Positions 6,772 to 15,595 of a DNA stretch of 48,122 nt are shown piece after piece. The notes under the pieces are model-generated. The model was not told the DNA's origin and made no database searches. It saw only the letters and a program-made list of their open reading frames with translations. The DNA comes from Azospirillum sp. TSO22-1 (GTDB lineage: Bacteria > Pseudomonadota > Alphaproteobacteria > Azospirillales > Azospirillaceae), in the NCBI RefSeq assembly GCF_003116015.1, contig NZ_LGQZ01000029.1, positions 1-48,122 of the forward strand, read 5' to 3'. How positions within the stretch are numbered: position 1 is the first letter of the stretch; the number at the start of each line of letters is the position of its first letter. Made by a program: the position numbers and the translations under genes.

Positions 6772-8123
6772 TGCGGCCTCCGCTGTTGCATCTGGCCATG
6801 CCGCGCTCGCTGCGCGCCCGTCTGCTGATCGGGGCGGGGCTGTGGCTGGCGGTCGCCATGGCGGGCTCCTGGCTGGCGCTGACCGCGCTGTTCCGCGACC
6901 ACCTGCAGCAGCAGGTCGAGGCGACGCTGGCCACCCACCTCGACCAGCTGCTCGCCAACCTGGACTTCCCGGCCGATGGCCCGCCGACCGTCCGCCCGCT
7001 GAGCGACCCGCGCTTCGCCAAGCCGTTCTCCGGCCTGTACTGGCAGATCGACCGGCCGGACGAGCCGCTGCGCTCGCGCTCGCTGTGGGACGTGGCGCTG
7101 CCGCTGCCGCAGGACCACCCGGGCAGCGGTGAACTGCACCGGCACGAGATCCTCGGCCCGCGCGACCGGCCGCTGCTGGTGGTCGAGCGCATCGTCCAGC
7201 CGCCGTCCGGCGATCCCCTGCGCGTCGCGGTCGCCGCCGACCGCGCCGAACTCGACCGGCCGGCCGAACAGTTCGGCCACGCGCTCGCCGCCTCGCTGGC
7301 GATGGTCGCGGCGGGCATCCTGGCGGCGGCGCTGGCCCAGGTGACGCTGGGCCTGCGCCCGCTCGGCCGGCTCGGCGCCGCGCTGGCGCGGATGCGCCGG
7401 GGGGCCGCTCAGCGCATCGAGGGAACCTGGCCGACCGAGGTGCAGCCTCTGGTGGGCGACTTCAACGCCGTGCTGGACCACGACGCCGCCGTGGTGGCCC
7501 GCGCCCGCACCCAGGCCGGCAACCTCGCCCACGCGCTGAAGACGCCGCTGAGCGTGCTGCGCAACCGCATGCAGGCGGCCGACCCGGCCCTGCGAAGCGC
7601 GGTGCTGGAAGACATCGAGACGATGCGCCGTCACGTCGACCACCATCTGGCGCGCGCGCGCGCCGCCGCCCGCACGGTGGGCGGCAGCCGCACCCCGGTA
7701 CGCGCCCGCCTGTCCTCCCTGGCCCGCGTCGCGACGCTGGCCCATCCGGACCGCGCGGTGTCGGTGACGGTGCAGGCCGACGACGCGCTGCTCGCCCCGG
7801 TCGAGGTGCAGGATTTCGACGAGATCGCTGGCAACCTGCTGGACAACGCGGTGAAATGGGCCGGCGGCGCCATCCGCGCGGCAGCGGAGAGTCGCGACGG
7901 CGGTTTCGTGCTGACCATCGAGGACGATGGCCCCGGCCTGCCCGTCGCCGCCCGCGACCGCGTCTTTGCCCGCGGCGAGCGGCTGGACGAGCAGACCCCC
8001 GGCTCCGGCCTCGGCCTCGCCATCGTGCGCGACGTGGTGGAGTTGTACGGCGGCGGCGTGGCGCTGGATGCCGGCGCGCTGGGCGGGTTGCGGGTGACGG
8101 TGCGCCTGCCGGACGCGGCCTAG
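6771..8123 (+). CDS. Membrane sensor histidine kinase (PhoQ/QseC-like)
   Basis: Inner-membrane sensor of 450 residues: TM1 about 15-40 (LIGAGLWLAVAMAGSWLAL), a periplasmic sensor of roughly 120 residues, and TM2 about 168-190. A HAMP-like linker follows, then a dimerisation domain with phospho-acceptor His254 in NLAHALKTPLSVL. The HATPase domain has N box NLLDNAVKW, G1 EDDGPGLP and G2 GSGLGLAIV. NLAHALKTPL is typical of the PhoQ-type HisKA subgroup. The periplasmic part has no recognisable ligand motif, so the signal is unknown. Confidence 0.94.
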   Translation: MRPPLLHLAMPRSLRARLLIGAGLWLAVAMAGSWLALTALFRDHLQQQVEATLATHLDQLLANLDFPADGPPTVRPLSDPRFAKPFSGLYWQIDRPDEPLRSRSLWDVALPLPQDHPGSGELHRHEILGPRDRPLLVVERIVQPPSGDPLRVAVAADRAELDRPAEQFGHALAASLAMVAAGILAAALAQVTLGLRPLGRLGAALARMRRGAAQRIEGTWPTEVQPLVGDFNAVLDHDAAVVARARTQAGNLAHALKTPLSVLRNRMQAADPALRSAVLEDIETMRRHVDHHLARARAAARTVGGSRTPVRARLSSLARVATLAHPDRAVSVTVQADDALLAPVEVQDFDEIAGNLLDNAVKWAGGAIRAAAESRDGGFVLTIEDDGPGLPVAARDRVFARGERLDEQTPGSGLGLAIVRDVVELYGGGVALDAGALGGLRVTVRLPDAA

Positions 8124-8125
8124 GT

Positions 8126-8776
8126 TCAGGTCGCCGGGACCGGCGTCGGTTCAACCGGCAGCGGCACCGGCGCGAAGGGGTCCGGGACGGTGGCCGCCGC
8201 CGGAGCCGCCGGCGCGGGTTCCGGAGCCGGCGCGGGCGGCGGAAGCTCCTCCTTCACCACCGGCTTCTCCTCGGCCTTCGGCTTCTCCACCGCCTTGGCG
8301 GGCGCCGGCTCGGCCGGCGTGGAGTAGTCGGCGACGATGCGCGCCTGGCTGCCGCCGATCACCAGCACCTTCTGGCCCAGCGGGATCGGCTTCTCCTCGC
8401 GCTGGGTGACCGACACCAGCTCGTCGTTCGGCTTGCGGACGATGTACTCCCAGCCCGTGGTGTCGCCGGTGACGTGCTCCACCGCCGTGCCGATCAGGCT
8501 GCCGACCGCCGTGCCGCCGACCGCGCCCAGCGCCGCGTTGATGCCGAAGCTGCCGCTCTGCGAGCCCAGCACGCCGCCGGCGGCGCCGCCGGTGACCGCG
8601 CCGACCGTGCCGCTGGCGCTGATCGCCACCTGCCGGAAGCCGACGACGACGCCGGCCTCGACCTTGTTGGCCTGCTGCACGGAGCCGGCAGCGTAGGTGT
8701 TCGGCGAGTAATTGGGGGTGCAGGCCGCCACGCCGGCAAGTCCGGCGACCAGCAGACCGATGGTGACGGTTCGCAT
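8126..8776 (-). CDS. Glycine-zipper outer-membrane lipoprotein (SlyB/Pcp-like) with Pro/Ala-rich tail
   Basis: Lipoprotein of about 216 residues with lipobox VAAC (Cys19). The central domain has a Gly-zipper stretch (VGAVTGGAAGGVLGSQSGSFGINAALGAVGGTAVGSLIG) characteristic of 17-kDa antigen/SlyB proteins, then a small beta domain (YIVRKPNDELVSVTQREEKPIPLGQKVLVIGG). The last 65 or so residues are Pro/Ala/Glu/Lys-rich and low-complexity, which SlyB proteins usually lack. The start is ATG 8776 or GTG 8779. It converges on the kinase gene with only 2 bp between the stops. Role in envelope integrity is inferred from the family. Confidence 0.85.
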   Translation of the reverse strand: MRTVTIGLLVAGLAGVAACTPNYSPNTYAAGSVQQANKVEAGVVVGFRQVAISASGTVGAVTGGAAGGVLGSQSGSFGINAALGAVGGTAVGSLIGTAVEHVTGDTTGWEYIVRKPNDELVSVTQREEKPIPLGQKVLVIGGSQARIVADYSTPAEPAPAKAVEKPKAEEKPVVKEELPPPAPAPEPAPAAPAAATVPDPFAPVPLPVEPTPVPAT

Positions 8777-8824
8777 CACGAGCGCTCATCCGCTGTTCGG
8801 GTCGGGCGCTCGATAACGGATTCG

Positions 8825-8872
8825 CCGGCCGGAGTCACCCGACATTTTAGGGAGTCGGGTGAGCCCGGCCGG
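8825..8872. terminator. Strong inverted repeat, terminator-like
   Basis: A stem of about 19 bp (CCGGCCGG...TCACCCGAC at 8825-8843 with its complement at 8854-8872) has only two mismatches and an AT-rich loop. It lies between the stress-type gene and the lipoprotein gene on the minus strand, starting 10 bp after the stop of the former. No T-run follows, so Rho-independent termination is uncertain. Confidence 0.5.
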
Positions 8873-8881
8873 TATGGCTGC

Positions 8882-9391
8882 CTATTCCTCGCGCGTGACG
8901 AGATGCACGTTCTTGCCGCCTTCGCGCATCAGCACGGCGGTGGCGTCCAGCTCGGCGTTGGGATTGTCGACGCGGACCCAGAGGATGACGCCGCCGGCCT
9001 CCAGCGCGCGGGCGAACTCGTCGGTCTCCGGGTGGCTGGTCAGCTCGTCCAGGTAGTCCTTGATGGCGATGCCGCTGAGGCCCGCCGCCACCAGCGCCGC
9101 CACACTGGCGGTGATCGGGCCGCCGACGATGGCGATCAGGCCCGCGGTGGTCAGCGGGAAGGCGTACTTCAGCTCGCCCACCAAGCCGGTCAGCGCCTCG
9201 TCGCGCGGGGTGGACGGGCGCCTCTCGGCCGCCTCCAGGGACGTGTGGCTGGCCAGCACGCTGAGGTCCTCGCGCGCGAAGCCGGCCGCCAGCAGGGAGG
9301 CCACGGCGCGGTCGAAGGCCTCCCGTGTCTCGAACAGGGCCACCACCTCGCGGACTTCGCCCGGGTTTGCGGTATCGGACGCTTGCGCCAC
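8882..9391 (-). CDS. General stress protein 17M-like (YflT-like) membrane-associated protein
   Basis: Protein of 169 residues. The N-terminal region EVVALFETREAFDRAVASLLAAGFAREDLSVLA resembles the general-stress-protein 17M (YflT-like) fold. A hydrophobic Gly/Ala-rich segment (TAGLIAIVGGPITASVAALVAAG) follows in the middle. The C-terminal part ends GGVILWVRVDNPNAELDATAVLMREGGKNVHLV. Such proteins are common in Azospirillum and other soil alphaproteobacteria and have no established biochemical activity. The start is GTG at 9391 with GGAG about 10 nt upstream. It diverges from mutS. Confidence 0.75.
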   Translation of the reverse strand: MAQASDTANPGEVREVVALFETREAFDRAVASLLAAGFAREDLSVLASHTSLEAAERRPSTPRDEALTGLVGELKYAFPLTTAGLIAIVGGPITASVAALVAAGLSGIAIKDYLDELTSHPETDEFARALEAGGVILWVRVDNPNAELDATAVLMREGGKNVHLVTREE

Positions 9392-9512
9392 GGCCTTCTC
9401 CTCACGACGTTACGGTGGCCCACTCTAGCCCTCCGCGGGGGCGGTGCGCCAGAGCGCTCGCCGTGTTATAGGGTCACGCCCCCGCCCCATCCCCTACAAC
9501 CGGTTTCGACCC

Positions 9513-12209
9513 GTGTCCGACCTCACCGTTTCCATGCCCGCCTCCGCCGTCCCCGCCGACTCCACGCCGATGATGGCGCAGTACCTGGAGATCAAGCAGG
9601 CGCACCCCGACTGCCTGCTGTTCTACCGGATGGGCGACTTCTACGAGATGTTCTTCGACGACGCGGTGAAGGCCGCGCAGGCACTGGACATCGCGCTGAC
9701 CAAGCGCGGCCAGCACCTGGGCGAGGACATCCCGATGTGCGGCGTGCCGGTGCACAGCCACGAGAACTACCTGCAGCGCCTGATCCGCCAGGGTTTCCGC
9801 GTCGCCATCTGCGAGCAGATGGAGGATCCGGCGGAGGCCAAGAAGCGCGGCTCCAAGTCGGTGGTGAAGCGCGGCGTCATCCGCATCGTCACGCCGGGCA
9901 CGCTGACCGAGGACACGCTGCTCGACGCGCGTTCCTCCAACTGGCTGGCGGCGGTGGCCGAGGTGGCGGGGTCCATCGGGCTGGCGTGGCTGGAGCTGTC
10001 GACCGGCGAGGTGGTGGTGCAGCCGGTGGACCGCGCGGCGCTCGGCGCCGCGCTCGGCCGCCTCGACCCGCAGGAGGTGCTGGTCCCCGAGCGCCTGTGC
10101 CAGGACCCCGACCTGTTCGAGCTGTGGGGCGAGTGGAGGGACCGCCTGACCGTCCAGCCCAACCCGCGCTTCGATTCCGAGAACGGCAAACAGCGCCTGC
10201 TGAATCTCTACGGCGTTGGCACGCTGGACGCCTTCGGCGGCTTCACGCGGTCGGAGGTGGCGGCGGCCGGCGCGCTGGTCGGCTATGTCGAGCTGACGCA
10301 GAAGGGCCGCATGCCACGGCTCTCGCCGCCGCGTCGCGTCGGCCCCGGCGCCGTCATGGAGATCGACGCCGCCACCCGCCGCAACCTGGAGCTGACCCGC
10401 ACCCTGACCGGCGAGCGGCGCGGCAGCCTGCTCGCCACCATCGACCGCACGGTGACCGGGGCGGGGGCGCGCATGCTGGCGATCCACATGTCCGCCCCGC
10501 TGACCGACCCGGTGGCGATCGCCAAGCGCCTGGACATGGTCGAGTTCGCGCTGGCCGAGGACCGCCTGCGCGCCGACGCCCGCGAGGTGCTGAAGCGCTG
10601 CCCGGACCTGGAGCGCGCGCTGTCGCGCCTGTCGCTGGGCCGCGGCGGCCCGCGCGACCTCGCCTGCGTGCGCGACGGCCTGCGCGCTGCCGCCGAGGTG
10701 AAGGCGCTGCTGCACGGCCCCTTCCCGCTGCTGCCCGACGGCCTCGGCGCTATCGTGCGGAACCTCGGCGAGCACTTCGAGCTGGTGGACCGGCTGGCCC
10801 AGGCGCTGGCGCCGGATCTGCCGCTGCTGGCACGCGACGGCGGCTTCATCGCGCCGGGCTATTCCTACACGCTGGACGAGCTGGTCACGCTGCGCGACGA
10901 GAGCCGCCGGCTGATCGCCGGGTTGCAGGCCAAGTACGCCGATCTGGCCGGCGTGCCGGCGCTGAAGGTCAAGCACAACAACGTGCTCGGCTACCACATC
11001 GAGGTGACGGCGACGCACGCCGACAAGCTGCTGTCGGGCAAGAACCGCGAGCTGTTCATGCACCGCCAGACCATGGCGAACGCCGTGCGCTTCGGCACGG
11101 TCGAGCTGTCGGACCTGGAGCGCCGCATCTCCGAGGCCGCCGACAAGGCGCTGGCCGTGGAAATGGGCCTGTTCGAGGAGCTGGTCGCCCTGGTCACCGA
11201 CCAGGCCGACCGCATCGTGCACGCCGCCCGCGCCCTCGCCGCGCTGGACGTCGCACTGTCGCTGGCCGAGCTGGCGGCCGAGCGGCGCTACAGCCGCCCG
11301 GTGGTGGACTCGAGCCTCGCCTTCTCCATCAAGGGCGGCCGGCACCCGGTGGTGGAGGCGGTGCTGGACAACCAGAACGCCGGCCCGTTCGTCGCCAACG
11401 ACTGCGATCTGGCGCCGGAGAACCGGCTGTGGCTGCTGACCGGCCCGAACATGGCCGGTAAATCGACCTTCCTGCGCCAGAACGCGCTGATCGCCGTGCT
11501 GGCGCAGATGGGCAGCTTCGTGCCGGCGGAGAGCGCGCACATCGGCGTGGTCGACCGGCTGTTCAGCCGCGTCGGTGCGGCCGACGACCTCGCCCGCGGC
11601 CGCTCCACCTTCATGGTCGAGATGGTGGAGACCGCCGCCATCCTGAACCAGGCCGGCGAACGCGCCCTGGTCATCCTCGACGAGATCGGCCGCGGCACCG
11701 CGACCTTCGACGGCCTGTCCATCGCCTGGGCCTGCGTGGAGAACCTGCACGACGTGAACCGCTGCCGCGCGCTGTTCGCCACGCACTACCACGAGCTGAC
11801 CATGCTGGCCTCGAAGCTGCCGGCGCTCAACTGCCACACCATGCGCATCAAGGAGTGGCAAGGCGACGTGGTCTTCCTGCACGAGGTGACCTCCGGCGCG
11901 GCCGACCGCAGCTACGGCATCCACGTCGCCAAGCTGGCCGGCCTGCCCGCCGCGGTGGTCGGCCGCGCCGAGGAGGTGCTGCAGATCCTCGAATCCGGCG
12001 AGCAGAACGCCGCCATCCACCGCCTCGCCGAGGACCTGCCGCTGTTCAGCGCCGCCATGAAGCGCCCGGCCCCGGCCGCTCCAGCCGCCACAGCGGCACC
12101 GCAGCCCTCCGCGGTGGAGGAGGCGCTGAAGGCCGTCAACCCCGACGATCTGACGCCGCGTCAGGCGCTGGAGGAGCTGTACCGGCTGCGTGGGTTGCTG
12201 AGGGGGTAA
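9513..12209 (+). CDS. mutS: DNA mismatch repair protein MutS
   Basis: Mismatch-recognition ATPase that starts methyl-directed repair. About 898 residues, normal for the family. The mismatch-reading Phe-x-Glu motif sits in [14 protein letters not shown] near the N terminus. Connector, lever and clamp domains follow, then the ATPase with Walker [10 protein letters not shown] (from residue 644), the ABC-signature region [14 protein letters not shown], Walker [12 protein letters not shown], and the ATHYHEL switch. The C-terminal tail has a Pro/Ala linker and a dimerisation helix ([18 protein letters not shown]). The start is not certain: GTG 9513 (giving MSDLTV...) or ATG 9534; neither has a clear RBS. 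Confidence 0.96.
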   Translation: MSDLTVSMPASAVPADSTPMMAQYLEIKQAHPDCLLFYRMGDFYEMFFDDAVKAAQALDIALTKRGQHLGEDIPMCGVPVHSHENYLQRLIRQGFRVAICEQMEDPAEAKKRGSKSVVKRGVIRIVTPGTLTEDTLLDARSSNWLAAVAEVAGSIGLAWLELSTGEVVVQPVDRAALGAALGRLDPQEVLVPERLCQDPDLFELWGEWRDRLTVQPNPRFDSENGKQRLLNLYGVGTLDAFGGFTRSEVAAAGALVGYVELTQKGRMPRLSPPRRVGPGAVMEIDAATRRNLELTRTLTGERRGSLLATIDRTVTGAGARMLAIHMSAPLTDPVAIAKRLDMVEFALAEDRLRADAREVLKRCPDLERALSRLSLGRGGPRDLACVRDGLRAAAEVKALLHGPFPLLPDGLGAIVRNLGEHFELVDRLAQALAPDLPLLARDGGFIAPGYSYTLDELVTLRDESRRLIAGLQAKYADLAGVPALKVKHNNVLGYHIEVTATHADKLLSGKNRELFMHRQTMANAVRFGTVELSDLERRISEAADKALAVEMGLFEELVALVTDQADRIVHAARALAALDVALSLAELAAERRYSRPVVDSSLAFSIKGGRHPVVEAVLDNQNAGPFVANDCDLAPENRLWLLTGPNMAGKSTFLRQNALIAVLAQMGSFVPAESAHIGVVDRLFSRVGAADDLARGRSTFMVEMVETAAILNQAGERALVILDEIGRGTATFDGLSIAWACVENLHDVNRCRALFATHYHELTMLASKLPALNCHTMRIKEWQGDVVFLHEVTSGAADRSYGIHVAKLAGLPAAVVGRAEEVLQILESGEQNAAIHRLAEDLPLFSAAMKRPAPAAPAATAAPQPSAVEEALKAVNPDDLTPRQALEELYRLRGLLRG

Positions 12210-12236
12210 CGATGCGTGGCGTCGCCCCGCGAACGC

Positions 12237-12554
12237 TTAGAATTTCACACGGGCACCCGCGAGCAAACGGTCCAGGCTTTCGATGCCTCCGCGTTCGGTC
12301 GTGGTCGGCGGCGTCGCCTTCTTCGGATCAGCCGTCGCCCCGAAGGGCGGCTTGCCGAAGGGGCTCGGGCTGAACGGCAGCGTCGGTCCGGCGGTGCGTG
12401 GGGTGTGCGCGTACGGGCCACCGGCCTTGTGTGCGGGCATGGTGGCGGATGTCGTGCTTCGCGTGCCCGGGGAAGCCGCGAAGGCGGATGTGGCGAGCGG
12501 CACGGCGAGCAGGCTGACGGCAACGCAATGGGCGAGACGGGACAGGCGCGGCAT
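12237..12554 (-). CDS. Small secreted protein of unknown function
   Basis: Protein of 105 residues with a clear signal peptide (LAHCVAVSLLAVPLATSAFAA). The mature part is Pro/Thr/Gly-rich and low in structure (PFSPSPFGKPPFGATADPKK), ending in RGGIESLDRLLAGARVKF. An AAGGA element sits 8 nt upstream of the ATG. No domain is recognised. It converges on mutS with 27 bp between the stops. Signal peptide plus RBS make it a likely real gene. Confidence 0.65.
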   Translation of the reverse strand: MPRLSRLAHCVAVSLLAVPLATSAFAASPGTRSTTSATMPAHKAGGPYAHTPRTAGPTLPFSPSPFGKPPFGATADPKKATPPTTTERGGIESLDRLLAGARVKF

Positions 12555-12669
12555 CGGCGGCTTCCTTTGGCGGGCCGGAACCTGGACTCCGGCGCGTGGG
12601 CTGAGAGCAGCCGGAGAAGAGCACGCCGAACGCCACGCCGCTGTGGGCTGGCCGACACTATACGCCGTT

Positions 12670-13170
12670 TTACGCCGCGCTCGCCGTCAGCGCCCGTGCC
12701 GCCAAAGCCAGCGGATCCTCGCCGGGGGCGCAGGGGTGCTCGGCCAGCACCTCCTCCGGCACGCAGGCGGCCACGTAGGCGTCGACACTCTCGAACTGCG
12801 GGATGATCATGCCGATGCGGGTCAGCGTCACCACGCGCAGCACCTGCCCCTCGCCGACCAGCATGGCGACCGCCTTGCCGGCCGCGACCGCCTCGCCGTT
12901 CACCACCAGCAGCATGCCGATGCCGGCGGAATCGATGAACTCCAGCCCGCCCAGGTCGAGCACGCAGCGGCGGTCGGCGACACGCTTCACGTCGGCGATC
13001 AGGTCGCGCACCTCGTCGCCGCCCTGGCCGGTCAGGCGCCCGGTGAGGATGAACCGCGTGAAATGGCGTTCCTGGAACTTGCGGTACCGCACGGCGTCAC
13101 CGGCGCAGGTGGAAAGGTCCACACCTCTATGATCAGGCAATCCAGCGGTGACAACCGGCACGGAGCGCAT
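12670..13170 (-). CDS. STAS-domain protein (anti-sigma-factor antagonist-like)
   Basis: Protein of up to 166 residues. The core (about 30-140) is STAS-like: HFTRFILTGRLTGQGGDEVRDLIADV, CVLDLGGLEFIDSAGIGMLLVV and a regulated region GQVLRVVTLTRIGMIIPQFESVDAYVAA. The FIDSAG motif holds the Ser phosphorylated by anti-sigma kinases in SpoIIAA/RsbV proteins. No kinase, phosphatase or sigma factor is encoded nearby, so the partner is unknown. The start is unsure: AGGAG lies only 1-2 nt before the ATG at 13170, so a downstream GTG (13161) may be used. It diverges from metZ. Confidence 0.8.
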   Translation of the reverse strand: MRSVPVVTAGLPDHRGVDLSTCAGDAVRYRKFQERHFTRFILTGRLTGQGGDEVRDLIADVKRVADRRCVLDLGGLEFIDSAGIGMLLVVNGEAVAAGKAVAMLVGEGQVLRVVTLTRIGMIIPQFESVDAYVAACVPEEVLAEHPCAPGEDPLALAARALTASAA

Positions 13171-13199
13171 GCTCCTGCGTGACGTTGCCGCACGGAGGC

Positions 13200-13228
13200 T
13201 TGACGCGCCCGGTGGGCGGGCCTACAAC
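13200..13228 (+). promoter_or_regulatory. Probable sigma-70-type promoter of metZ
   Basis: TTGACG (13200-13205), a 17-bp spacer and TACAAC (13223-13228) form a good housekeeping promoter. Transcription would begin near 13235, just at the 5' edge of the SAM-II aptamer, which fits a riboswitch leader. Confidence 0.65.
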
Positions 13229-13235
13229 CGTCGCC

Positions 13236-13288
13236 ACGTGGTGATTTGGGCGACCGGCTTGCGGGCCACGTAAAACAATCCGCTAAAG
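13236..13288 (+). promoter_or_regulatory. SAM-II (metA-type) riboswitch aptamer
   Basis: The sequence holds all conserved blocks of the SAM-II motif in order: CGTGGTGATTTG (13237), CCGGCTTGC, GCCACGTAAAACAA and CGCTAAA. P1 pairs CGTGG (13237-13241) with CCACG (13266-13270); the 3' GCTAAA belongs to the pseudoknot. SAM-II is known mainly from alphaproteobacteria upstream of metA, metX and metZ and lowers expression when S-adenosylmethionine is plentiful. It sits 102 bp upstream of metZ. Confidence 0.95.
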
Positions 13289-13306
13289 AGGTCCGAGCCG
13301 CGTCCG

Positions 13307-13339
13307 CGCCTCGACCTGTGAACGGTCGGGGCGTTTTTT
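13307..13339 (+). terminator. Intrinsic terminator of the metZ leader, with competing antiterminator
   Basis: A 10-bp stem (13307-13316 with 13324-13333, one T-G wobble, 7-nt loop) is followed by TTTTTT, a textbook intrinsic terminator 19 nt after the aptamer. AGGTC-C-GAG (13289-13297), directly 3' of the aptamer, can instead pair with CTCGACCT (13310-13317). That pairing uses up the terminator's 5' arm, so the two structures exclude each other. This points to transcriptional attenuation by the riboswitch. Confidence 0.85.
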
Positions 13340-13390
13340 GTTTGTGCGGCCGGCACGCCCCCCGGCCGCGGGACAGGAGATGAGGCGGCC

Positions 13391-14596
13391 ATGGCCAGGA
13401 CCGATACCCGCAAACCCAACGTCGCCGGGCTGCGCCCGCGCTCCAAGCTGGTGCACGGCGGCACCCAGCGCTCCGGCTTCGACGAGACCTCGGAGGCGAT
13501 CTTCCAGACCTCCGGCTTCGTCTACGCCTCGGCCGAGGAGGCGGAGAGCGCCTTTCTCAACGATGGCCAGCGCCACGTCTACTCGCGCTTCCGCAACCCG
13601 ACCTGCGCGATGTTCGAGGATCGCCTCGCCGCCTACGAGGGTGCGGAGTGGGCCTACGCCACCACCTCCGGCATGGCCGCGGTGACGGCGGCGCTGCTGA
13701 GCTTCCTCAAGGCCGGCGACCGCATCGTGGCACCGTTCGCGCTGTTCGGCTCGTGCCTGCACATCGTCAAGAACATCTGTCCGCGCTACGGCATCGTGCC
13801 CGTCCTGATCGACGGCACCGACCCGGCGGCATGGGAGGAGGCGCTGTCCCAGCCCACCGCCGCGGTGTTCCTGGAGACCCCCTCCAACCCGGGGCTGGAG
13901 ATCGTCGATATCAAGGCGGTGTGCGACCTCGCCCACAAGGCCGGCGCCAAGGTGGTGGTGGACAACGCCTTCGCCACGCCGGTGGCGCAGCGCCCGCTGG
14001 AGTTCGGCGCCGACGTCGTCGTCTATTCGGCGACCAAGCACATCGACGGCCAGGGCCGCTGCCTGGGCGGCATCATCCTGACCGACGCCAAGTTCGGCAC
14101 CGAGGTGATCCACCCCTTCGTCCGCCACACCGGCCCGACCATCAGCCCGTTCAATGCCTGGGTGCTGCTCAAGGGCCTGGAGACGCTGGAGCTGCGCGTC
14201 AACGCCCAGACCCAGGCCGCCACCCGGGTGGCGGAGTTCCTGTCCACCCACCCGAAGGTGACGCAGGTGCTCTACCCCACCCTTCCCAGCCACCCGCAGC
14301 ACGACCTGGCGCGCCGGCAGATGACCAGCGGCGGCACCATGGTCGCCTTCCGCATCAAGGGCGGTAAGGATGAATCGTTCCGCTTCATGAACGACCTGCG
14401 GATGGTACTGATCTCCAACAACCTGGGCGATGCCAAGAGCCTGATCACCCACCCCGACACCACCACCCACGCCAAGGTGGCGCCGGAGGACAAGGCGAAG
14501 GCCGGCATCCGCCCCGACCTGATCCGTCTGTCGGTCGGCCTGGAGGACCCGCAGGACATCGTCGAGGATCTGGACCGCGCCCTGCGTTCGGCGTAG
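13391..14596 (+). CDS. metZ: O-succinylhomoserine sulfhydrylase MetZ
   Basis: PLP enzyme that converts O-succinylhomoserine (or O-acetylhomoserine) and sulfide to homocysteine in methionine synthesis. It has 401 residues, normal for the Cys/Met-metabolism PLP family. The start region shows SKLVHGGTQRSGFDETSEAIFQTSGFVY, then YSRFRNPT, TTSGMAAVTAALLSFL, and the PLP-binding Lys216 in YSATKHIDGQGRCLGG. The C-terminal RLSVGLEDPQDIVEDLDRAL is typical of the subfamily. Control by the SAM-II riboswitch and terminator in its leader agrees with the methionine-pathway role. Confidence 0.95.
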   Translation: MARTDTRKPNVAGLRPRSKLVHGGTQRSGFDETSEAIFQTSGFVYASAEEAESAFLNDGQRHVYSRFRNPTCAMFEDRLAAYEGAEWAYATTSGMAAVTAALLSFLKAGDRIVAPFALFGSCLHIVKNICPRYGIVPVLIDGTDPAAWEEALSQPTAAVFLETPSNPGLEIVDIKAVCDLAHKAGAKVVVDNAFATPVAQRPLEFGADVVVYSATKHIDGQGRCLGGIILTDAKFGTEVIHPFVRHTGPTISPFNAWVLLKGLETLELRVNAQTQAATRVAEFLSTHPKVTQVLYPTLPSHPQHDLARRQMTSGGTMVAFRIKGGKDESFRFMNDLRMVLISNNLGDAKSLITHPDTTTHAKVAPEDKAKAGIRPDLIRLSVGLEDPQDIVEDLDRALRSA

Positions 14597-14613
14597 AACC
14601 CGTCGCTGCGGAA

Positions 14614-14649
14614 CCCCTCCCCGTCCTTCGGCGTTGGGGAGGGGCTTTC
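14614..14649 (+). terminator. metZ intrinsic terminator
   Basis: CCCCTCCCC (14614-14622) pairs with GGGGAGGGG (14636-14644), followed by CTTTCT, 18 nt after the metZ stop codon. It separates metZ from the phasin gene. Confidence 0.75.
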
Positions 14650-14675
14650 TGTTGCAGCGCATAAGGACGGTACAC

Positions 14676-15191
14676 ATGGCGGCTCGGCGAGCCAAATCTG
14701 CGGGCCCCGCCACCCGGTTGGCGGCGGTGGTGAACGAACTGACGAAGACCGCCGGCAAGCACGGCGAGATGGGCGTCGCCGCGGCGCGCACCATCGGCTA
14801 CCGCACCGCGATGATGGCCGGCACGCTGACCGACCCGCTGTCGGCCACCGATCCCGAGTTTGTTCGCATGGGCGCGGAAAAGGTGGAGGCGGTGGCCGAG
14901 GCGACCTCCGCCATGGCGGTCGGCGTCGCCGAACTTCAGCACGCGTGGCTGGCGCTGTTCACCGGCCCGGTGCAGGCGGCGACGCTGGCGCTGGCCAGCC
15001 TGGGTACCTGCCGCTCCCCGCTCGATCTGGTGGGCGTGCAGCAGCGCTGGTGGGAAGAGAGCGTAAGCGCCGGCATGAACGCCGGCATGCATTTCGTGGA
15101 ATCCGCGGCCAGCCTGGCCGGTGCCGGCCTGCCGGCCTTCCACCGCCGCGCCCGCGCCAACGCACGCCGTCTGGCGCGCGTCCAGCGCTGA
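14676..15191 (+). CDS. Phasin-family protein
   Basis: Helical protein of 171 residues resembling phasins, the amphipathic proteins that coat polyhydroxyalkanoate granules. The segment MGVAAARTIGYRTAMMAGTLTDP and the later AEATSAMAVGVAELQHAWLALFTG and WWEESVSAGMNAGMHFVESAASL show the repeating Ala-rich helices of the phasin_2 type. The ends are Arg/Lys-rich. The ATG at 14676 follows AAGGACGG; the open frame upstream runs through the metZ terminator and is not coding. PHA storage is usual in Azospirillum, but no PHA genes are adjacent. Confidence 0.75.
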   Translation: MAARRAKSAGPATRLAAVVNELTKTAGKHGEMGVAAARTIGYRTAMMAGTLTDPLSATDPEFVRMGAEKVEAVAEATSAMAVGVAELQHAWLALFTGPVQAATLALASLGTCRSPLDLVGVQQRWWEESVSAGMNAGMHFVESAASLAGAGLPAFHRRARANARRLARVQR

Positions 15192-15198
15192 GCGTGCC

Positions 15199-15396
15199 TC
15201 AGAACAGGTCGACCGACCCGTAGTCCTGGTCTTCGCCGAACACGGCTTCACGGTGGCCCTGGGCGTCGAGCACTTCGACGACCACGTCCTCCGGGCAGTC
15301 CAGGTTGATCGCCTGCGCGATTTCGAGGAGAGGTGAACCGACGCGCAGCGCGTTCTTCGGCTGGCCGTGGTGGGCGGGAGCGAGCGTGACGAGCAT
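15199..15396 (-). CDS. Small hypothetical protein
   Basis: Acidic protein of 65 residues, LVTLAPAHHGQPKNALRV... followed by LDCPEDVVVEVLDAQGHREAVFGEDQDYGSVDLF. No family is recognised. The ATG at 15396 has GGAG 8 nt upstream; an ATG at 15423 is in frame but has no RBS. The DNA just upstream (15424-15475) is unusually AT-rich, as expected of a promoter. It converges on the phasin gene. Confidence 0.6.
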   Translation of the reverse strand: MLVTLAPAHHGQPKNALRVGSPLLEIAQAINLDCPEDVVVEVLDAQGHREAVFGEDQDYGSVDLF

Positions 15397-15595
15397 TTGA
15401 CGCACTCCGGCGTTTATCGCCATGAATCATATTAGTATATCAAAGGGCTTAGCGAACCGTTTAAGCACGAACGTCGCCGCGCGCGATCTTTGCAGGTCTG
15501 CCCGGTGAATTCCGCGTTCCCGCCGTCGCCCGTGCACCCCCCGGCGAATCCGTCTATAGTGCGAACCGTCCGCACCGCCTGGAAAGCCCGCCCTG
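15397..15595. promoter_or_regulatory. Divergent intergenic region with AT-rich promoter-like stretch
   Basis: This gap between the small minus-strand gene and glnD contains an AT-rich stretch at 15425-15475 (TTGATATACTAATATG on the minus strand) that looks like the promoter of the small gene. TATAGT at about 15555-15560 could be a -10 element for glnD, but no matching -35 was found. No RNA gene is seen. Confidence 0.4.

Noticed and set aside
7856..11461. 1201-codon plus-strand open frame crossing three genes
   Set aside because: It is an Arg/Gly/Pro-rich frame running through the kinase tail, two opposite-strand genes and out-of-frame mutS. Such long shadow frames are expected at about 70% GC.
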